Part shown: positions 33,710 through 43,345 of the stretch, in pieces
Numbering within the stretch: position 1 is the stretch's first letter
Layout: each line of letters begins with the position of its first letter
Assembly: GCF_004307995.1 (NCBI RefSeq)
Contig: NZ_SIRE01000002.1
Location: forward strand, 372,001-436,000
Length of the DNA stretch: 64,000 nucleotides
Direction of reading: 5' to 3'
Source: Paenibacillus thalictri
GTDB taxonomy: Bacteria > Bacillota > Bacilli > Paenibacillales > NBRC-103111
The notes under the pieces: model-generated
The model's database searches: none
What the model saw: the letters and a program-made list of their open reading frames with translations, nothing else
What the model was told of the DNA's origin: nothing
Made by a program: the position numbers and the translations under genes

Positions 33710-34090
33710 TCAATTGTTCATCCACCGATGAAACCTCAGCACCAGCCACATAAAAATCATATAGCCAAAAAAAGAATACGAATGCCTCCATTGCGGCCCA
33801 TGGGAAAACCAGCCCATCGTTTCGGATAGCTGCTCTGCCACAGCCATTGCCACAGCTAGGAATAGAACAAATCCGATTCTCCATGAGGGGCGCATCTTCT
33901 CGGCATTATAAAGAAAGACGGCGGTTCCTACCGGGAGTCCTATTAGTGTAAACATAATATTGATTTGGAATAAATCTGGAAGAATTCGGACAGGAAAACT
34001 GTATAACTGCTTCTCCACCAAGAGGAGGTCCAAATAAGTGCCCAGGCAGGAGGCAAATATCATGGCCGGAACGTAACGTTTAAAGGACAT
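33710..34090 (-). CDS. Small membrane protein, CBO0543-like
   Basis: 126-residue protein with about four membrane helices (AMIFASCLGTYLDLLLV, NIMFTLIGLPVGTAVFLY, RIGFVLFLAVAMAVAEQL, YSFFGYMIFMWLVLRFH). It resembles small Firmicutes membrane proteins of the CBO0543 type, whose role is not known. A longer frame exists upstream, but this ATG overlaps the end of the preceding DUF2515 gene by 11 bases, the pattern of translational coupling, and gives a normal N-terminus (MSFKRY). Function not recognised. Confidence 0.7.
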   Translation of the reverse strand: MSFKRYVPAMIFASCLGTYLDLLLVEKQLYSFPVRILPDLFQINIMFTLIGLPVGTAVFLYNAEKMRPSWRIGFVLFLAVAMAVAEQLSETMGWFSHGPQWRHSYSFFGYMIFMWLVLRFHRWMNN

Positions 34091-35279
34091 TTGTTTTTTC
34101 GTCGTACCGTTTAAAAAGCGCTGTTTTTGCCATAACGGCCAGCTCGATTTTCTCCAATGTTTCACAGTAGGCATCATAGATCTCCCCATTTACTTGTTCC
34201 TTTGGATCCAGGAAATACACAATGACCTTCCAGTCCTTAAACCAGTCCCCCACCTCCGCTTTGTCATGTTCAACATGGTTCCAAACATAACGCAAGGACG
34301 GGCTATATATTTTTGCGGCGTGTTCCCTTAAACGGCAATGATCCGTTTTCCGTTTATAAGGTACACCAGGCAGCGATTCGTTCACATCGTTAAACAAATG
34401 CGGCCAGTAATCTTTGCGGGAAGCCGTGTGGGGATGATCCGCGGCCCAGTCCGTTATGCATCTACTAACGTCCGGGTCGTTAAAAATGACGGAATACAGC
34501 CGTTTTCCCAGTAAAATGCGGTCATGAAGGGATGCGAAGTGATGGAGTGTTTGACCAACCATGACGGTTGTTGATGTAGTATTTTTCATGTCCCGGTAAC
34601 AGGGAAAAAGGATTTGATTGAGGCTTAAAATATCCTGCATTTTAAACTCGATGGTTTGCAGCACGGTTTTCCGGTAATACTCATTGCAAATCACTCGTTG
34701 CTCAAGGTAGTTCTGTTCGTTGATTATTAAAGCCATGGCCAGCGAATAGCGGTCTCCCCTCTTCATGAAATGATTCCACATCGTCTCCATAAACGTGGAA
34801 ACATGAAAATAAGGCAGAAGGTAAAACAAGTTCTCTTTCCTTTTTAAACTTTCCTCATACAACAAAAATTGCGGATATACATCCTGAAAAATCAGCCAGT
34901 TGCCGCGCTCCAAAAAGTGAAAAAACTCCTTTTGCTCTTGCTCGGACAATAATCTGGAAAGCAATTCCCCTTTCAGATCGGTCATATTCCAGCCGCCGTT
35001 TCTTGATACCATATGACCAAGCAAAGCCCAATGAATTTCCGGATGGCGGCAATAGAAATCATAATACGCCGTCGTTCGTGTCACATTATTTGCGTTTAAC
35101 CGCTCTGTTTTTTCTTTGATCCGCTCAATAAGCTCCCCGTCTTTCGGAGTCAATGCCGGTAAACGTACGGAATTCCGGATGTGTTTGCTTTTCTTTTTAA
35201 GCTCCTTTTTAACAGCATTCAGTTGAAGAAAACGACTTTGTTTGAGCGCATTTATTTTCTGTTTCACAAATGCAATCAT
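34080..35279 (-). CDS. DUF2515 family protein (YppC-like)
   Basis: 399-residue soluble protein like B. subtilis YppC. A strongly basic N-terminus (KKELKKKSKHIRNSVR) is followed by an alpha-helical body with aromatic-rich motifs such as YYDFYCRHPEIHWALLGHMVSRNGGWNM and DYWPHLFNDV. No signal or membrane helix and no catalytic motif I recognise. GGGAGG lies about 15 nt before ATG, longer than ideal. It forms a two-gene unit with the membrane protein overlapping its end. Function unknown. Confidence 0.8.
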   Translation of the reverse strand: MIAFVKQKINALKQSRFLQLNAVKKELKKKSKHIRNSVRLPALTPKDGELIERIKEKTERLNANNVTRTTAYYDFYCRHPEIHWALLGHMVSRNGGWNMTDLKGELLSRLLSEQEQKEFFHFLERGNWLIFQDVYPQFLLYEESLKRKENLFYLLPYFHVSTFMETMWNHFMKRGDRYSLAMALIINEQNYLEQRVICNEYYRKTVLQTIEFKMQDILSLNQILFPCYRDMKNTTSTTVMVGQTLHHFASLHDRILLGKRLYSVIFNDPDVSRCITDWAADHPHTASRKDYWPHLFNDVNESLPGVPYKRKTDHCRLREHAAKIYSPSLRYVWNHVEHDKAEVGDWFKDWKVIVYFLDPKEQVNGEIYDAYCETLEKIELAVMAKTALFKRYDEKTNVL

Positions 35280-35605
35280 CAGCGGAATCTAAGGCCTCCC
35301 TTAAGAGTCGAATTCTTAAGATCAAACGCATGAGCGAAAGATTGCGGCTGGGGAACGCGTTCGGTTCGCCCCTCTCCATGCGGCCCAGGGACACACACCC
35401 GGGATTGGCGCGTGTTGGCAAATTCCGTCTCCCCGCGCCTGGAGTTCTTATCTGGAAAGCAGGCTATTGACGGACATGCGTATATGATTATCCTATTGCG
35501 CAAATGACGGATTGATGACGAAGAGTTCATATGCCCGTTGCTACAAAATGGAAAAATCCCCTGAAAATCTCCACATTTTGATATTAGCTTTAACCTTGAA
35601 TATAG
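35280..35605 (-). other. Gene-free stretch between LysR and the DUF2515 gene
   Basis: Holds the SD of the DUF2515 gene and an inverted repeat CTTAAGA/TCTTAAG (about 35302-35320) just upstream of it. The rest is GC-rich then AT-rich with no gene, tRNA or riboswitch that I recognise. Confidence 0.4.
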
Positions 35606-36487
35606 TTATTCTTTGTACTTATCAAGCAGCAGCCCCGTAAATGCAACCATCGCTTGCGACATCCACTTGCGCGGATGGATCAGCATCTGCAGTTCCAGAC
35701 GAATGTCCGGATGGGAAAAAGGCAGCACCGCCAGTTCGCCCCGGCGCACTTCCTCTTCCACCACCATCCTTGGCAGCAAAGCGATGCCTAGTCCGGTGAT
35801 GACGCAGCGTTTAACCGCCTCCGGATTGCCCAGCTCAAAGCTGATCCGGTAAGGCACTTCTCCCGCTTTAAGCGCCTTCTCCAGCATGTTCCGGTAATTG
35901 CAGCTTTCCTCGGCCATAATCCATTCCGCTTCATGCAGCTGCTCCAGCGTCACTTCAGTAAACCGGGTTAACGGATGATCGGGACGGGCGATGAGAAAAA
36001 GCGGCTCCTCTCGGATCGTTTCGCACCGAAGCAAAACATCGGCCGTATGATCGGCGAGCAGCAGGCCGATGTCCAGTTCCCCCTGCTTGACCTTCTCGGC
36101 AATCGCCGATTCGCTGCATGTTTGCAGCCTGATGGTCAGTTCGGGAAACTGCGCTTTCAGCAGCTGAATGTATGGAGGGAGGTAATATGAAGCAAGCGAA
36201 TCAATCGAACCGATCGACAGCGTACCCCCAGCCTGACGTGCCACGACCTCCAGCGATTCCCGGTATAATTCAAGCATTTTGACGGCAATTTTCAGCAGTT
36301 CCTCGCCGGGAGGGGTCAGCCGCAGCTGCCTGCCGTGCCGTTCAAACAACGGTACGCCGTATGTCTTCTCCAGCTTTTGAATTTGCGTGGTCACGCTGGA
36401 TTGGGCATACCCCAACACTTCAGCCGCCCGGGTAAAACTTTGCCGCTCGGCAACCTCGCGAAATGTTTCGAAATAAACCAGTTCCAT
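35606..36487 (-). CDS. LysR-family transcriptional regulator
   Basis: Standard LysR layout: N-terminal HTH (residues 1-60: YFETFREVAERQSFTRAAEVLGYAQSSVTTQIQKLE) and a two-lobed effector domain (about 88-290, TLSIGSIDSLASYYLPPYI onward). GTG at 36493 is in frame, but the AGGTGA SD fits ATG 36487 better. Divergent from a dapA-like gene across 223 bp, so that gene is the likely target. The effector is unknown. Confidence 0.9.
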   Translation of the reverse strand: MELVYFETFREVAERQSFTRAAEVLGYAQSSVTTQIQKLEKTYGVPLFERHGRQLRLTPPGEELLKIAVKMLELYRESLEVVARQAGGTLSIGSIDSLASYYLPPYIQLLKAQFPELTIRLQTCSESAIAEKVKQGELDIGLLLADHTADVLLRCETIREEPLFLIARPDHPLTRFTEVTLEQLHEAEWIMAEESCNYRNMLEKALKAGEVPYRISFELGNPEAVKRCVITGLGIALLPRMVVEEEVRRGELAVLPFSHPDIRLELQMLIHPRKWMSQAMVAFTGLLLDKYKE

Positions 36488-36710
36488 AAGCACTCACTCA
36501 CCTATCATCAATATTTTCGATGCATATAATCAATTATTATAGATAACTGTGATACTAAAATCCATGGTATGGTTTATATACAGTTGAACCGATAAATTTG
36601 AGCTCATGCTTAGGCTCAAATGCTCATGCGGAACAAGGAATGCAGCGACCCGCAGTGCCCCGGTTTAATGGATACGGCAAAATCAATTTAAACGTGAGGA
36701 GCGATGTTAC

Positions 36711-37580
36711 ATGCTGAATGAACAAGATTTGCGTGGCATTTTTATACCGGTGATAACACCTTTTACGCCAAGCGGCGAGTTGGATCTCGATTCCTATCGC
36801 ACATACGCCGGACACTTGGTAAAGCAGCGCATTCAAGGGCTTGTCGTCAACGGGACGACAGGGGAGTCGCCGACCGTGACCTGGGAAGAAGCGGCAGCGC
36901 TTTTGCAAGCGACTAAAGAGCTGGCAAAAGGTCAACATATCCCCGTCATCATGGGCACAGGGACCAACGATACCGCAGCGACGGTAAGAAGAACGGAGCA
37001 AGCCGGGCTGCTTGGCGCCGACGCCGCACTGGTCGTCGTTCCTTATTACAGCCGCCCTTCCCAAGCAGGTATTATCGAGCATTTCCGCCAAGCGGCCCGG
37101 GTTGGAATCCCGGTGATTGCTTATGAAATTCCATACCGTACAGGGGTGAAGGTGACCGTGGACACCATGAGGGAGATATTGGAGATCGACGGCGTGATCG
37201 GCCTGAAGGACAGCTCCGGCGGCACCGAACTGGTGTCCGAGCTGACGCGTTTTGACAGCAAACCTGTGCTTTGCGGAGAAGATGCCTACTTCTATACGTC
37301 GCTTGCTTCCGGGGCTTCGGGCGGCATGCTGGCTTCGGCCAATGTCAGGACCAATGATTTCGCCGAGGTATACCGTCTTGCTCAGAGCGGCCGGTTTCTC
37401 GATGCCAAAAGAGCTTTTGATACACTGCTGCCGTTGATCCGTCTGCTGTTCCGCGAGCCGAACCCGTGCCCGGTAAAGTGGCTGCTTTCCCGGCAAGGCT
37501 TGATCGCATCAAGCGCGGTGCGGCTGCCGCTTTGCCCGATCACTTCCAGTCTGGAGCACGAGCTTGCGGCATACGTGTAA
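36711..37580 (+). CDS. dapA: 4-hydroxy-tetrahydrodipicolinate synthase family protein
   Basis: Class I aldolase-type (beta/alpha)8 barrel. Marks: VNGTTGESPTVTWEE (Thr pair), VVPYYSRPSQ (catalytic Tyr), YEIPYRTG (Tyr and Arg; most DapA have YNVPGRTG), the Schiff-base Lys in GLKDSSGG, and the DapA-like C-terminus NPCPVKWLL...VRLPLCP. The closing motif favours DapA over sialate or KDG aldolases, but the IPY variant, the isolated location beside a LysR gene and the sugar-acid genes nearby leave room for a related lyase with another substrate. SD GAGGAGC. Confidence 0.8.
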   Translation: MLNEQDLRGIFIPVITPFTPSGELDLDSYRTYAGHLVKQRIQGLVVNGTTGESPTVTWEEAAALLQATKELAKGQHIPVIMGTGTNDTAATVRRTEQAGLLGADAALVVVPYYSRPSQAGIIEHFRQAARVGIPVIAYEIPYRTGVKVTVDTMREILEIDGVIGLKDSSGGTELVSELTRFDSKPVLCGEDAYFYTSLASGASGGMLASANVRTNDFAEVYRLAQSGRFLDAKRAFDTLLPLIRLLFREPNPCPVKWLLSRQGLIASSAVRLPLCPITSSLEHELAAYV

Positions 37581-37712
37581 CCTTAAGTTCATATATTCCG
37601 TCAACGGCTGCCGGCGGCATGACTTTTTTTAATCCGCATAACTTCTCCACCAGCTTTACTATGATAATGGCCACGCCCGATTGGAGACGCTCCTTACCAC
37701 GCAAACTGCAAA

Positions 37713-37761
37713 AAAACGGCCCCCGAAACGCCGGATTTTTTCCGGACATCGGGAGCCGTTT
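37713..37761. terminator. Bidirectional terminator
   Basis: AAAACGGCCCCCGA pairs with TCGGGAGCCGTTT, with an inner GCCGGA/TCCGGA stem; A-rich before, TTTCTTG after. Lies between the convergent dapA-like and amidohydrolase genes. Confidence 0.7.
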
Positions 37762-37784
37762 CTTGTTTCAGAAGGCTCTATGCT

Positions 37785-39122
37785 TTAAATTCCCGCTTTG
37801 CGGGCTATAGCATCCATCGTGGTTTGGCTTTCATACATAATGCGCTCTTCGTCAAGCGTCAACACTTCACGGTTTTTCATCACGATTTTGCCGTTAATGA
37901 CGACATCCTCCACGTCGCGGCTCGTGACCGATTCCACAATCGTGTTAACCAGAATACGCGTCGGCGTAATATGAGGCTGATCGATATCGATCAGAATCAG
38001 ATCGGCTTTCTTGCCGGTCTCGACGGTGCCAATCTCATGCGCAAGCTGCATGGCGCGTGCGCCGCCGATTGTTACCATCTTCAGCAGCTCATTGACCGGC
38101 ATCACAAGCGGATCAAACACCGGGAGCCCCCAATAAGCATGAAGTCCGGAGCGGAATACCCGCATTTCGTCAAACAAGCTCAAGTTGGAGCCGGACGCTC
38201 CGTCGCTGCCCATGCCGATCGATATACCCATCTCGACCATACGCGGCGTTTTCGGAAAACCGTGGGAGTTAAAGTTGGCGCGCGGGCAATGCACGATCTT
38301 GACGCCGCGGGCTTTCAATATTTCAAGCTCATGCTCCGAATAGACGACGTTATGCGCCGTCAGCAAATTCGGTCCTAACGCGCCAAGCGAGTCCAAATAT
38401 TCCACCGGGCGTTTCCTGTAACGCTCCAGACAGTAGCGGACTTCGTCGCGATGCTCGGCCAGATGCATATGCAGCCCGGTATTGTACTGCCGGGCCTTCT
38501 CCGCTGCCGCTTGTATCAGCTCCGGCGAACAGGACATCACTTGCCGGATGCCAAACCAGATATGGACCCTGTCGTCTCCGGCTCCGTTGTACGTGCGGTA
38601 CAGCCATTCGTTGTTGTCGATGATTTGCTCCAGCGGCTGCTTCATGGAGTCCGGCAAAAAGTCGCCGATATCGATGGAAGAGCGGGTAATCGCCGCTCTC
38701 ATTCCCGACTGTACCGCCGCTTCCGCAACCTGATGCATATGAACGCCTCCGGCATCGGCGAAAGCGGTTGTTCCCGACTTGATCATCTCCAGGCAGCTCA
38801 TTTCGGCGCTGATCCGGACGTCAGCTTCATTCATATTGCCTTCGAACGGAACAAGAATACGCGACCAGATCATCGGAAGCTCGTCCATTGTCCGTCCCTT
38901 AAGCAGCTGCTGGCAAGTATGCGTATGAGCGTCGACCAGCCCGGGCATACACAACTTTCCCTTGCCCGATAACGTCTCGTCGGGTTTGTATTTGGCCGCC
39001 ATTTCCGCGCTTGGTCCGATCTCCACAATACGCGAGCCGTCAATGGCTATAGCGCGGTTATCTTCGATAGTAAACTCCGGCGTCATCACGCTGCAGTCTT
39101 TGATCAACAAATCGCATTTCAT
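37785..39122 (-). CDS. Amidohydrolase (cytosine deaminase/MtaD-SsnA class)
   Basis: Metal-dependent hydrolase that probably deaminates a purine or pyrimidine-type base or nucleoside. All metal ligands are visible: PGLVDAHTHT (HxH), LHMHLAEH (His), TAHNVV (His) and MGSDGASG (Asp). The flanking beta-sandwich segments (residues 1-55 and about 385-430) are typical of the class; 445 residues. SD AAAGGTGA precedes ATG. Last gene of a cluster containing a nucleoside hydrolase and a CUT1 transporter, which supports deamination of a base freed by that hydrolase (inference). Other amidohydrolase substrates such as guanine, MTA or SAH cannot be excluded. Confidence 0.85.
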   Translation of the reverse strand: MKCDLLIKDCSVMTPEFTIEDNRAIAIDGSRIVEIGPSAEMAAKYKPDETLSGKGKLCMPGLVDAHTHTCQQLLKGRTMDELPMIWSRILVPFEGNMNEADVRISAEMSCLEMIKSGTTAFADAGGVHMHQVAEAAVQSGMRAAITRSSIDIGDFLPDSMKQPLEQIIDNNEWLYRTYNGAGDDRVHIWFGIRQVMSCSPELIQAAAEKARQYNTGLHMHLAEHRDEVRYCLERYRKRPVEYLDSLGALGPNLLTAHNVVYSEHELEILKARGVKIVHCPRANFNSHGFPKTPRMVEMGISIGMGSDGASGSNLSLFDEMRVFRSGLHAYWGLPVFDPLVMPVNELLKMVTIGGARAMQLAHEIGTVETGKKADLILIDIDQPHITPTRILVNTIVESVTSRDVEDVVINGKIVMKNREVLTLDEERIMYESQTTMDAIARKAGI

Positions 39123-39152
39123 GTCATCACCTTTTTCTATGCCTGATTCGCA

Positions 39153-39971
39153 TCATTTTACGCCGCCTTCGGTCAGCCCTCTAACAATAAATTTCTGGAA
39201 AAACAACACCAGAAACAACACCGGGAGACTTCCGACAATCCCGGCCGGGAACATGATTTCGTAGGCGACCCGGTCTTCCCCGATAAATTCCGCCATTCGG
39301 ACGGACAATGTTTTCACATTCATATTCGTCATCGCGCTGGCAAACAAAAACTCGTTCCATGCGCCCATAAATACAAAGATTCCTGTCGTCACAAGCCCTC
39401 CCATCGAGAGGGGCAGCACGATTTTGCGAATGATCTGCAAGCGGGTGCAGCCGTCCAGCTTAGCCGCTTCTTCAATCTCGTAAGGAATGGAGATGATGAA
39501 AGCCCGGAACATCCAGACCACGTAGGGCAACGAGAAGCTGATATAGGTCAAAATCAAACCCTGATGCGTATACAGCAGCCCCGTCACACGCATGATCATA
39601 AACAGCGGGATGAGCAGCGCCATATGCGGCAGCATTTGCGAGGCCAGCACGGTCAGAAAAAACGCGTTTTTGCGCGGAAACTGAAATCGCGCGAATGCGT
39701 AGGCCCCCAGCGAGCCGATCGATAAGGAAATAAGCGTCGTAAAACCCGACACAATAAAGCTGTTCAGCATGGCGGATGTGAATGATTTTTCTTTCAGCAG
39801 CTGGATATAATATTTGACGGTCCATTCGCTTGGCCATACTTTCGGAGGATTGCTAAATAAATCCAGCGGCAGCTTAAAGCTGGACAAGAGCAGCCATAAG
39901 ACGGGAAACAAGATAAAGATCATGAGCAATATCGAGATCGTCACCTGAACCGTTTTTTTCGCGTACTTCAC
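39153..39971 (-). CDS. CUT1-type ABC permease (MalG-like)
   Basis: Six-helix permease with the EAA loop IPYEIEEAAKLDGCTRLQIIRKIVLPL at about residues 170-196. The ATG at 39983 touches its own GAGAGG, while the GTG 12 bases inside (39971) is correctly spaced, so I chose GTG. Pairs with the permease at 41401-42327 and the binding protein at 40108-41382. No ATPase gene in the cluster; such systems usually share an MsmX-type ATPase. Confidence 0.9.
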   Translation of the reverse strand: MKYAKKTVQVTISILLMIFILFPVLWLLLSSFKLPLDLFSNPPKVWPSEWTVKYYIQLLKEKSFTSAMLNSFIVSGFTTLISLSIGSLGAYAFARFQFPRKNAFFLTVLASQMLPHMALLIPLFMIMRVTGLLYTHQGLILTYISFSLPYVVWMFRAFIISIPYEIEEAAKLDGCTRLQIIRKIVLPLSMGGLVTTGIFVFMGAWNEFLFASAMTNMNVKTLSVRMAEFIGEDRVAYEIMFPAGIVGSLPVLFLVLFFQKFIVRGLTEGGVK

Positions 39972-40107
39972 ACTCCAAAACATCCTCTCGTTTGAGAATT
40001 GTGGCCGGCTTTTTCAGAAAGACGGAATCCCCAGGACCTCCTCCCCGGAAATTCCGTTCCTTCCTGATCTTAAGCCGCTTTGACCTTGGTTAAAGCCTTA
40101 TAAGAGG

Positions 40108-41382
40108 TTATTTGCCTTTGCCGGTCATGGCCAATATTTTTTGCTCCGCTTCGCTGAGCGCTTGCTCCGGCGTTACTTTGCCAAGAAGAGCGGCCAACAG
40201 GCTGCGGGACAACTCATCGGTAATTTTCGTCGCTTGCTCGTGGCGGAACAGGCCAAACGGATATTGCATTTGTTCCGGCAGCAGCGCGTAGTTCGGATAT
40301 TTTGTCTGCAGCTCCGCATCCTTCACCACGGCGTCGTCGCTTGGGATTTTTCCGTTGGCCAGCGACATTTTCTTCTGCTGGTCGGCGCTTGTGACAAACT
40401 TGATATATTCCATAGCCCAGTCCTTTTTCTTCGAAGAAGCCGGAATGGCAAGACCGCCGGTTTCGCCGTACGAAGCGGTTTTCAGCTTGCCGCCCGGAAT
40501 TAGCGCTACGCCCATTTGGCCGACAACCTTCGATTTTTCTTTATCGTTGGACATCGCAAGCGTTTGCGGCGTATTCATGTTCATCGCAATCGCGCCTTGC
40601 GTCAGCACTTCGACCATCGCGCCGGAGCTCGTAAACTCCTTGGATTGCGGGCTCATAATGTTGTGCTTGAGGTTCATATCAACCATCGTCTGCAGCGCAG
40701 CCAAGCCTTCCGGGCTGTTGAAGCTCGGGCGGTCGTTTTTGTAATCCCAGAATTCGCCGCCGTTTGCCCGTAAATGAACGATAAAGCTGGAGTAAGACAA
40801 GACGCCGCCCCACGATTCCGCATAAGGGGACACTTTATCCGCTTTGATGTTTTTGGCGGAGGCAATCAGCTCATCCCACGTTTTCGGCGGGTTCTGCACC
40901 AAGTTTTTGTTGTAGTAGAACTGCCACAGCCATACGTAACGCGGAATCGCGTATTGCTTGCCCTTGTACGACATCGCTTCCATCGTCTGTGGATTGAGCC
41001 GTTTTTTCATATCGTCGGTCACATACGAATCCAGCGGCTCCAGAAAGCCCTTAGCGGCGTATTCGGTCGCCCAGTCGTCGCGGACGTGAATCACGTCATA
41101 TTCGCTGTTGCCCGCCGTGAAAGAAACAAGCACCTTGTCGTGAAGCTGCATGAAAGGAACCGTTTCATATTTCACCTTAATGCCGGTCGCTTTCGTAAAT
41201 TCCTCATTTTGCTGCTTCCAGAACGGCTCGTCCAAATACAGCACGGTAATTTCCTTGTTTTCCTTCCCTGCGCCGCCGCTGCTCCCCGCTTGATCGGCCG
41301 TCGCTCCGCATCCGGCCAGCATAGAGGCGGACAAAACGCCTGCAACCCCCAGCTTCAACCATTTGAATTGCTTGTTTTCCAT
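40108..41382 (-). CDS. CUT1-type ABC substrate-binding lipoprotein
   Basis: Lipoprotein with lipobox LAGC at about residues 22-25, followed by a family 1 solute-binding fold: EITVLYLDEPFWKQQNEEFTKATGIKVKYE at the start, YDVIHVRDDWATEYAAKGFLEPLD, and a C-terminal hinge region. SD AGGGGGAG precedes ATG. The family normally binds oligosaccharides, but the neighbouring nucleoside hydrolase and amidohydrolase suggest a nucleoside or glycoside-like ligand here (inference). Confidence 0.9.
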   Translation of the reverse strand: MENKQFKWLKLGVAGVLSASMLAGCGATADQAGSSGGAGKENKEITVLYLDEPFWKQQNEEFTKATGIKVKYETVPFMQLHDKVLVSFTAGNSEYDVIHVRDDWATEYAAKGFLEPLDSYVTDDMKKRLNPQTMEAMSYKGKQYAIPRYVWLWQFYYNKNLVQNPPKTWDELIASAKNIKADKVSPYAESWGGVLSYSSFIVHLRANGGEFWDYKNDRPSFNSPEGLAALQTMVDMNLKHNIMSPQSKEFTSSGAMVEVLTQGAIAMNMNTPQTLAMSNDKEKSKVVGQMGVALIPGGKLKTASYGETGGLAIPASSKKKDWAMEYIKFVTSADQQKKMSLANGKIPSDDAVVKDAELQTKYPNYALLPEQMQYPFGLFRHEQATKITDELSRSLLAALLGKVTPEQALSEAEQKILAMTGKGK

Positions 41383-41400
41383 GTTTGACTCCCCCTGTTT

Positions 41401-42327
41401 TTAATCGTTTTTGCCTATTGTTTTTAAGTAAACTGCGGTAAAAAGCAGTGTACAAAGCGTAATGAAAAACGCCAGCGCCGAGCCGTAGCCCATATCGAAG
41501 TTGCGGAATGCTTGCACGTACGCGTAGACGTTGATGACCATCGTTGTATCCAACGGGCCGCCCTGCGTCAGCACCCAAATGATGTCGAACGCGCGCAGCG
41601 CCCACATCGTTTCCATAACAAACAGCACCATCAGCACCGGACGCAGCGAAGGCAGCGTAATATGGAAAAACCGCTGAATCGTTCCGGCGCCGTCCACTTG
41701 CCCGGCATCGTAAAGTTCCTTGGAAATGGTCTGCAGCCCCGCCAGCAAAATGAGCGCAGCGAACGGAACGCTTTTCCATATATCGGCGATAATGACGGCG
41801 CCAAGCGCCGTCGAACCTTCGGCGAGCCAGGATTTATATTCGTTAATGAGTCCCAGCTTCTGCATCAGCTCGTTAATAATTCCGTTGTTTCCGTTATACA
41901 TCCATTTCCACATCAGCCCGTTCACAACATTGGACAAGGCCCAAGGGATAAGAAAGATGCGTTTAAAAAACTCGCCGCCCCAAATGCCGTGAAAAATCGT
42001 CAGCGCAATGCCAAAGGCGATAAAAAGCGTCCCGGCCACCTTGAGCACGGTAAATAAAAACGTTTGCAGCAGCACATTGGGAATTCTGTCATCTTGAAGC
42101 AGCTTGATGTAGTTGTCCGCTCCCACGAAAGTAAAATGCGCATGCCCGGAAACAAACTCCATCTTCGTAAACGAAAGAAACAAGGCGTAAGCCATTGGAA
42201 ACAAAATCGTCAGGGCGAGCAAAATATAAGTCGGCGTCAAATAAACGCTGGCCGTAGCCGAATCCGGCATCCGGTCGAAGCGGGTCAGCAATCCCGGCCG
42301 GGGAATGGCCTTGCTAGGTTTGCTCAT
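41401..42327 (-). CDS. CUT1-type ABC permease (MalF-like)
   Basis: 308-residue permease with six helices; the first follows a cytoplasmic stretch. EAA loop: SKELYDAGQVDGAGTIQRFFHITLPSLRP at about 205-233. The consensus EAA is replaced by DAGQVDGAG, common in MalF-type partners. SD AAGGAGG precedes ATG. Located between the nucleoside hydrolase gene and the binding-protein gene with gaps of only 18 bp, supporting one operon. Confidence 0.92.
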   Translation of the reverse strand: MSKPSKAIPRPGLLTRFDRMPDSATASVYLTPTYILLALTILFPMAYALFLSFTKMEFVSGHAHFTFVGADNYIKLLQDDRIPNVLLQTFLFTVLKVAGTLFIAFGIALTIFHGIWGGEFFKRIFLIPWALSNVVNGLMWKWMYNGNNGIINELMQKLGLINEYKSWLAEGSTALGAVIIADIWKSVPFAALILLAGLQTISKELYDAGQVDGAGTIQRFFHITLPSLRPVLMVLFVMETMWALRAFDIIWVLTQGGPLDTTMVINVYAYVQAFRNFDMGYGSALAFFITLCTLLFTAVYLKTIGKND

Positions 42328-42345
42328 AGGTGTAGTCCTCCTTCA

Positions 42346-43281
42346 TCATCTGCTAAAAGCTTGATCGACCCGGCTGAGAAAACGGCTGACGAACCGTTCG
42401 GCGTCGACGGTCAGACACACCTGGGTAGTTGGCTTATCCGGGGACTCCCTATGCAAATCCTCGGTCGTGCGGCCAAGCGCATCCGCCTCCAGATCAACCA
42501 TGATATGCATCGGAATCGTCTGTACCAGCTCGGGATGGACCGCCACGCCAACAGCCAGCGGATCATGCAGCGCGCAGCCCTTAAGATAAGGATGGTATTT
42601 CCGGTAGGCTTGTATGTAAAATTCGGTGAATTCCGCAAAAAACAAGCTGCACGGGGTATTTTTAACTCTCCAGCGCTCCACTTCTTCCTGCCGGAGCAGC
42701 GTTTTCCTCGTCACATCAAGGCCTACCAGCGTAATCGGCAGCTCGGAGGAAAACACGAGGTCCGCCGCATGCGGATCAATGATGATGTTGGCTTCCGCAA
42801 ATTTCGTCGCATTCCCGAGCGTCGCAACCGCCCCGCCCATCGTAACGACACTGCCGATGCGCTGGACGATATCCGGCGCCTTGCGGATCGCCAGCGCCAA
42901 ATTCGTCAAAGGCGCCGTTGTCACAAGCGTCAGCTCGCGGCCATGCTCGCGCGCCTGTGCGATGATAAAATCGACGGCGTGCATATCCGCCGCCGCCCGC
43001 TTGGGCTCGCGGCCAGCCGTGTTGCCGAGCCCGTCTTCTCCATGGAAGGCTCCGCTGTACTCGCGGCTGCGGACAAGCGGTGTCTCGGCGCCCCGAAACA
43101 CCGGAACGTCGCATTTCAGATGCTCCAGCACAAGAAGCGTGTTGCGTACCGAGCAATCTACGGGAGCCATGCCGTAGGTCGTCGTGACGCCAAGCAATTC
43201 GATCTCGGGCGAAGCTGAGGCGTATGCGATGGCTAAAGCATCGTCGATCCCCGTATCTACGTCCAAAATCACTTTGCGCAT
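42346..43281 (-). CDS. Inosine-uridine-type nucleoside hydrolase
   Basis: Cleaves the N-glycosidic bond of nucleosides to base and ribose. The calcium-binding signature DVDTGIDDALA is at about residues 6-16; TTAPLTNLALAI, VTMGGAV, the NIIIDPHAADLVF segment and ALHDPLAVGVAV (catalytic His-Asp) complete the family pattern in 311 residues. A longer frame upstream is rejected because AAAGGAGG lies 7 nt before this ATG. First enzyme gene after the IclR regulator, followed by the transporter genes. Confidence 0.93.
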   Translation of the reverse strand: MRKVILDVDTGIDDALAIAYASASPEIELLGVTTTYGMAPVDCSVRNTLLVLEHLKCDVPVFRGAETPLVRSREYSGAFHGEDGLGNTAGREPKRAAADMHAVDFIIAQAREHGRELTLVTTAPLTNLALAIRKAPDIVQRIGSVVTMGGAVATLGNATKFAEANIIIDPHAADLVFSSELPITLVGLDVTRKTLLRQEEVERWRVKNTPCSLFFAEFTEFYIQAYRKYHPYLKGCALHDPLAVGVAVHPELVQTIPMHIMVDLEADALGRTTEDLHRESPDKPTTQVCLTVDAERFVSRFLSRVDQAFSR

Positions 43282-43345
43282 ATCAATTCCTCCTTTAATT
43301 GTTCTTATTTCAAGGACATCGTTCTCTATATTTATCAAAAAAAAT

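Noticed and set aside
33621..33884. 87-codon minus-strand frame at the end of the small membrane protein gene
   Set aside because: Overlaps the supported membrane protein in another frame and crosses the terminator at 33614-33636.
42064..43218. 384-codon plus-strand frame opposite the nucleoside hydrolase gene
   Set aside because: Arg/His-rich shadow; the opposite strand carries clear catalytic motifs and SD sequences.
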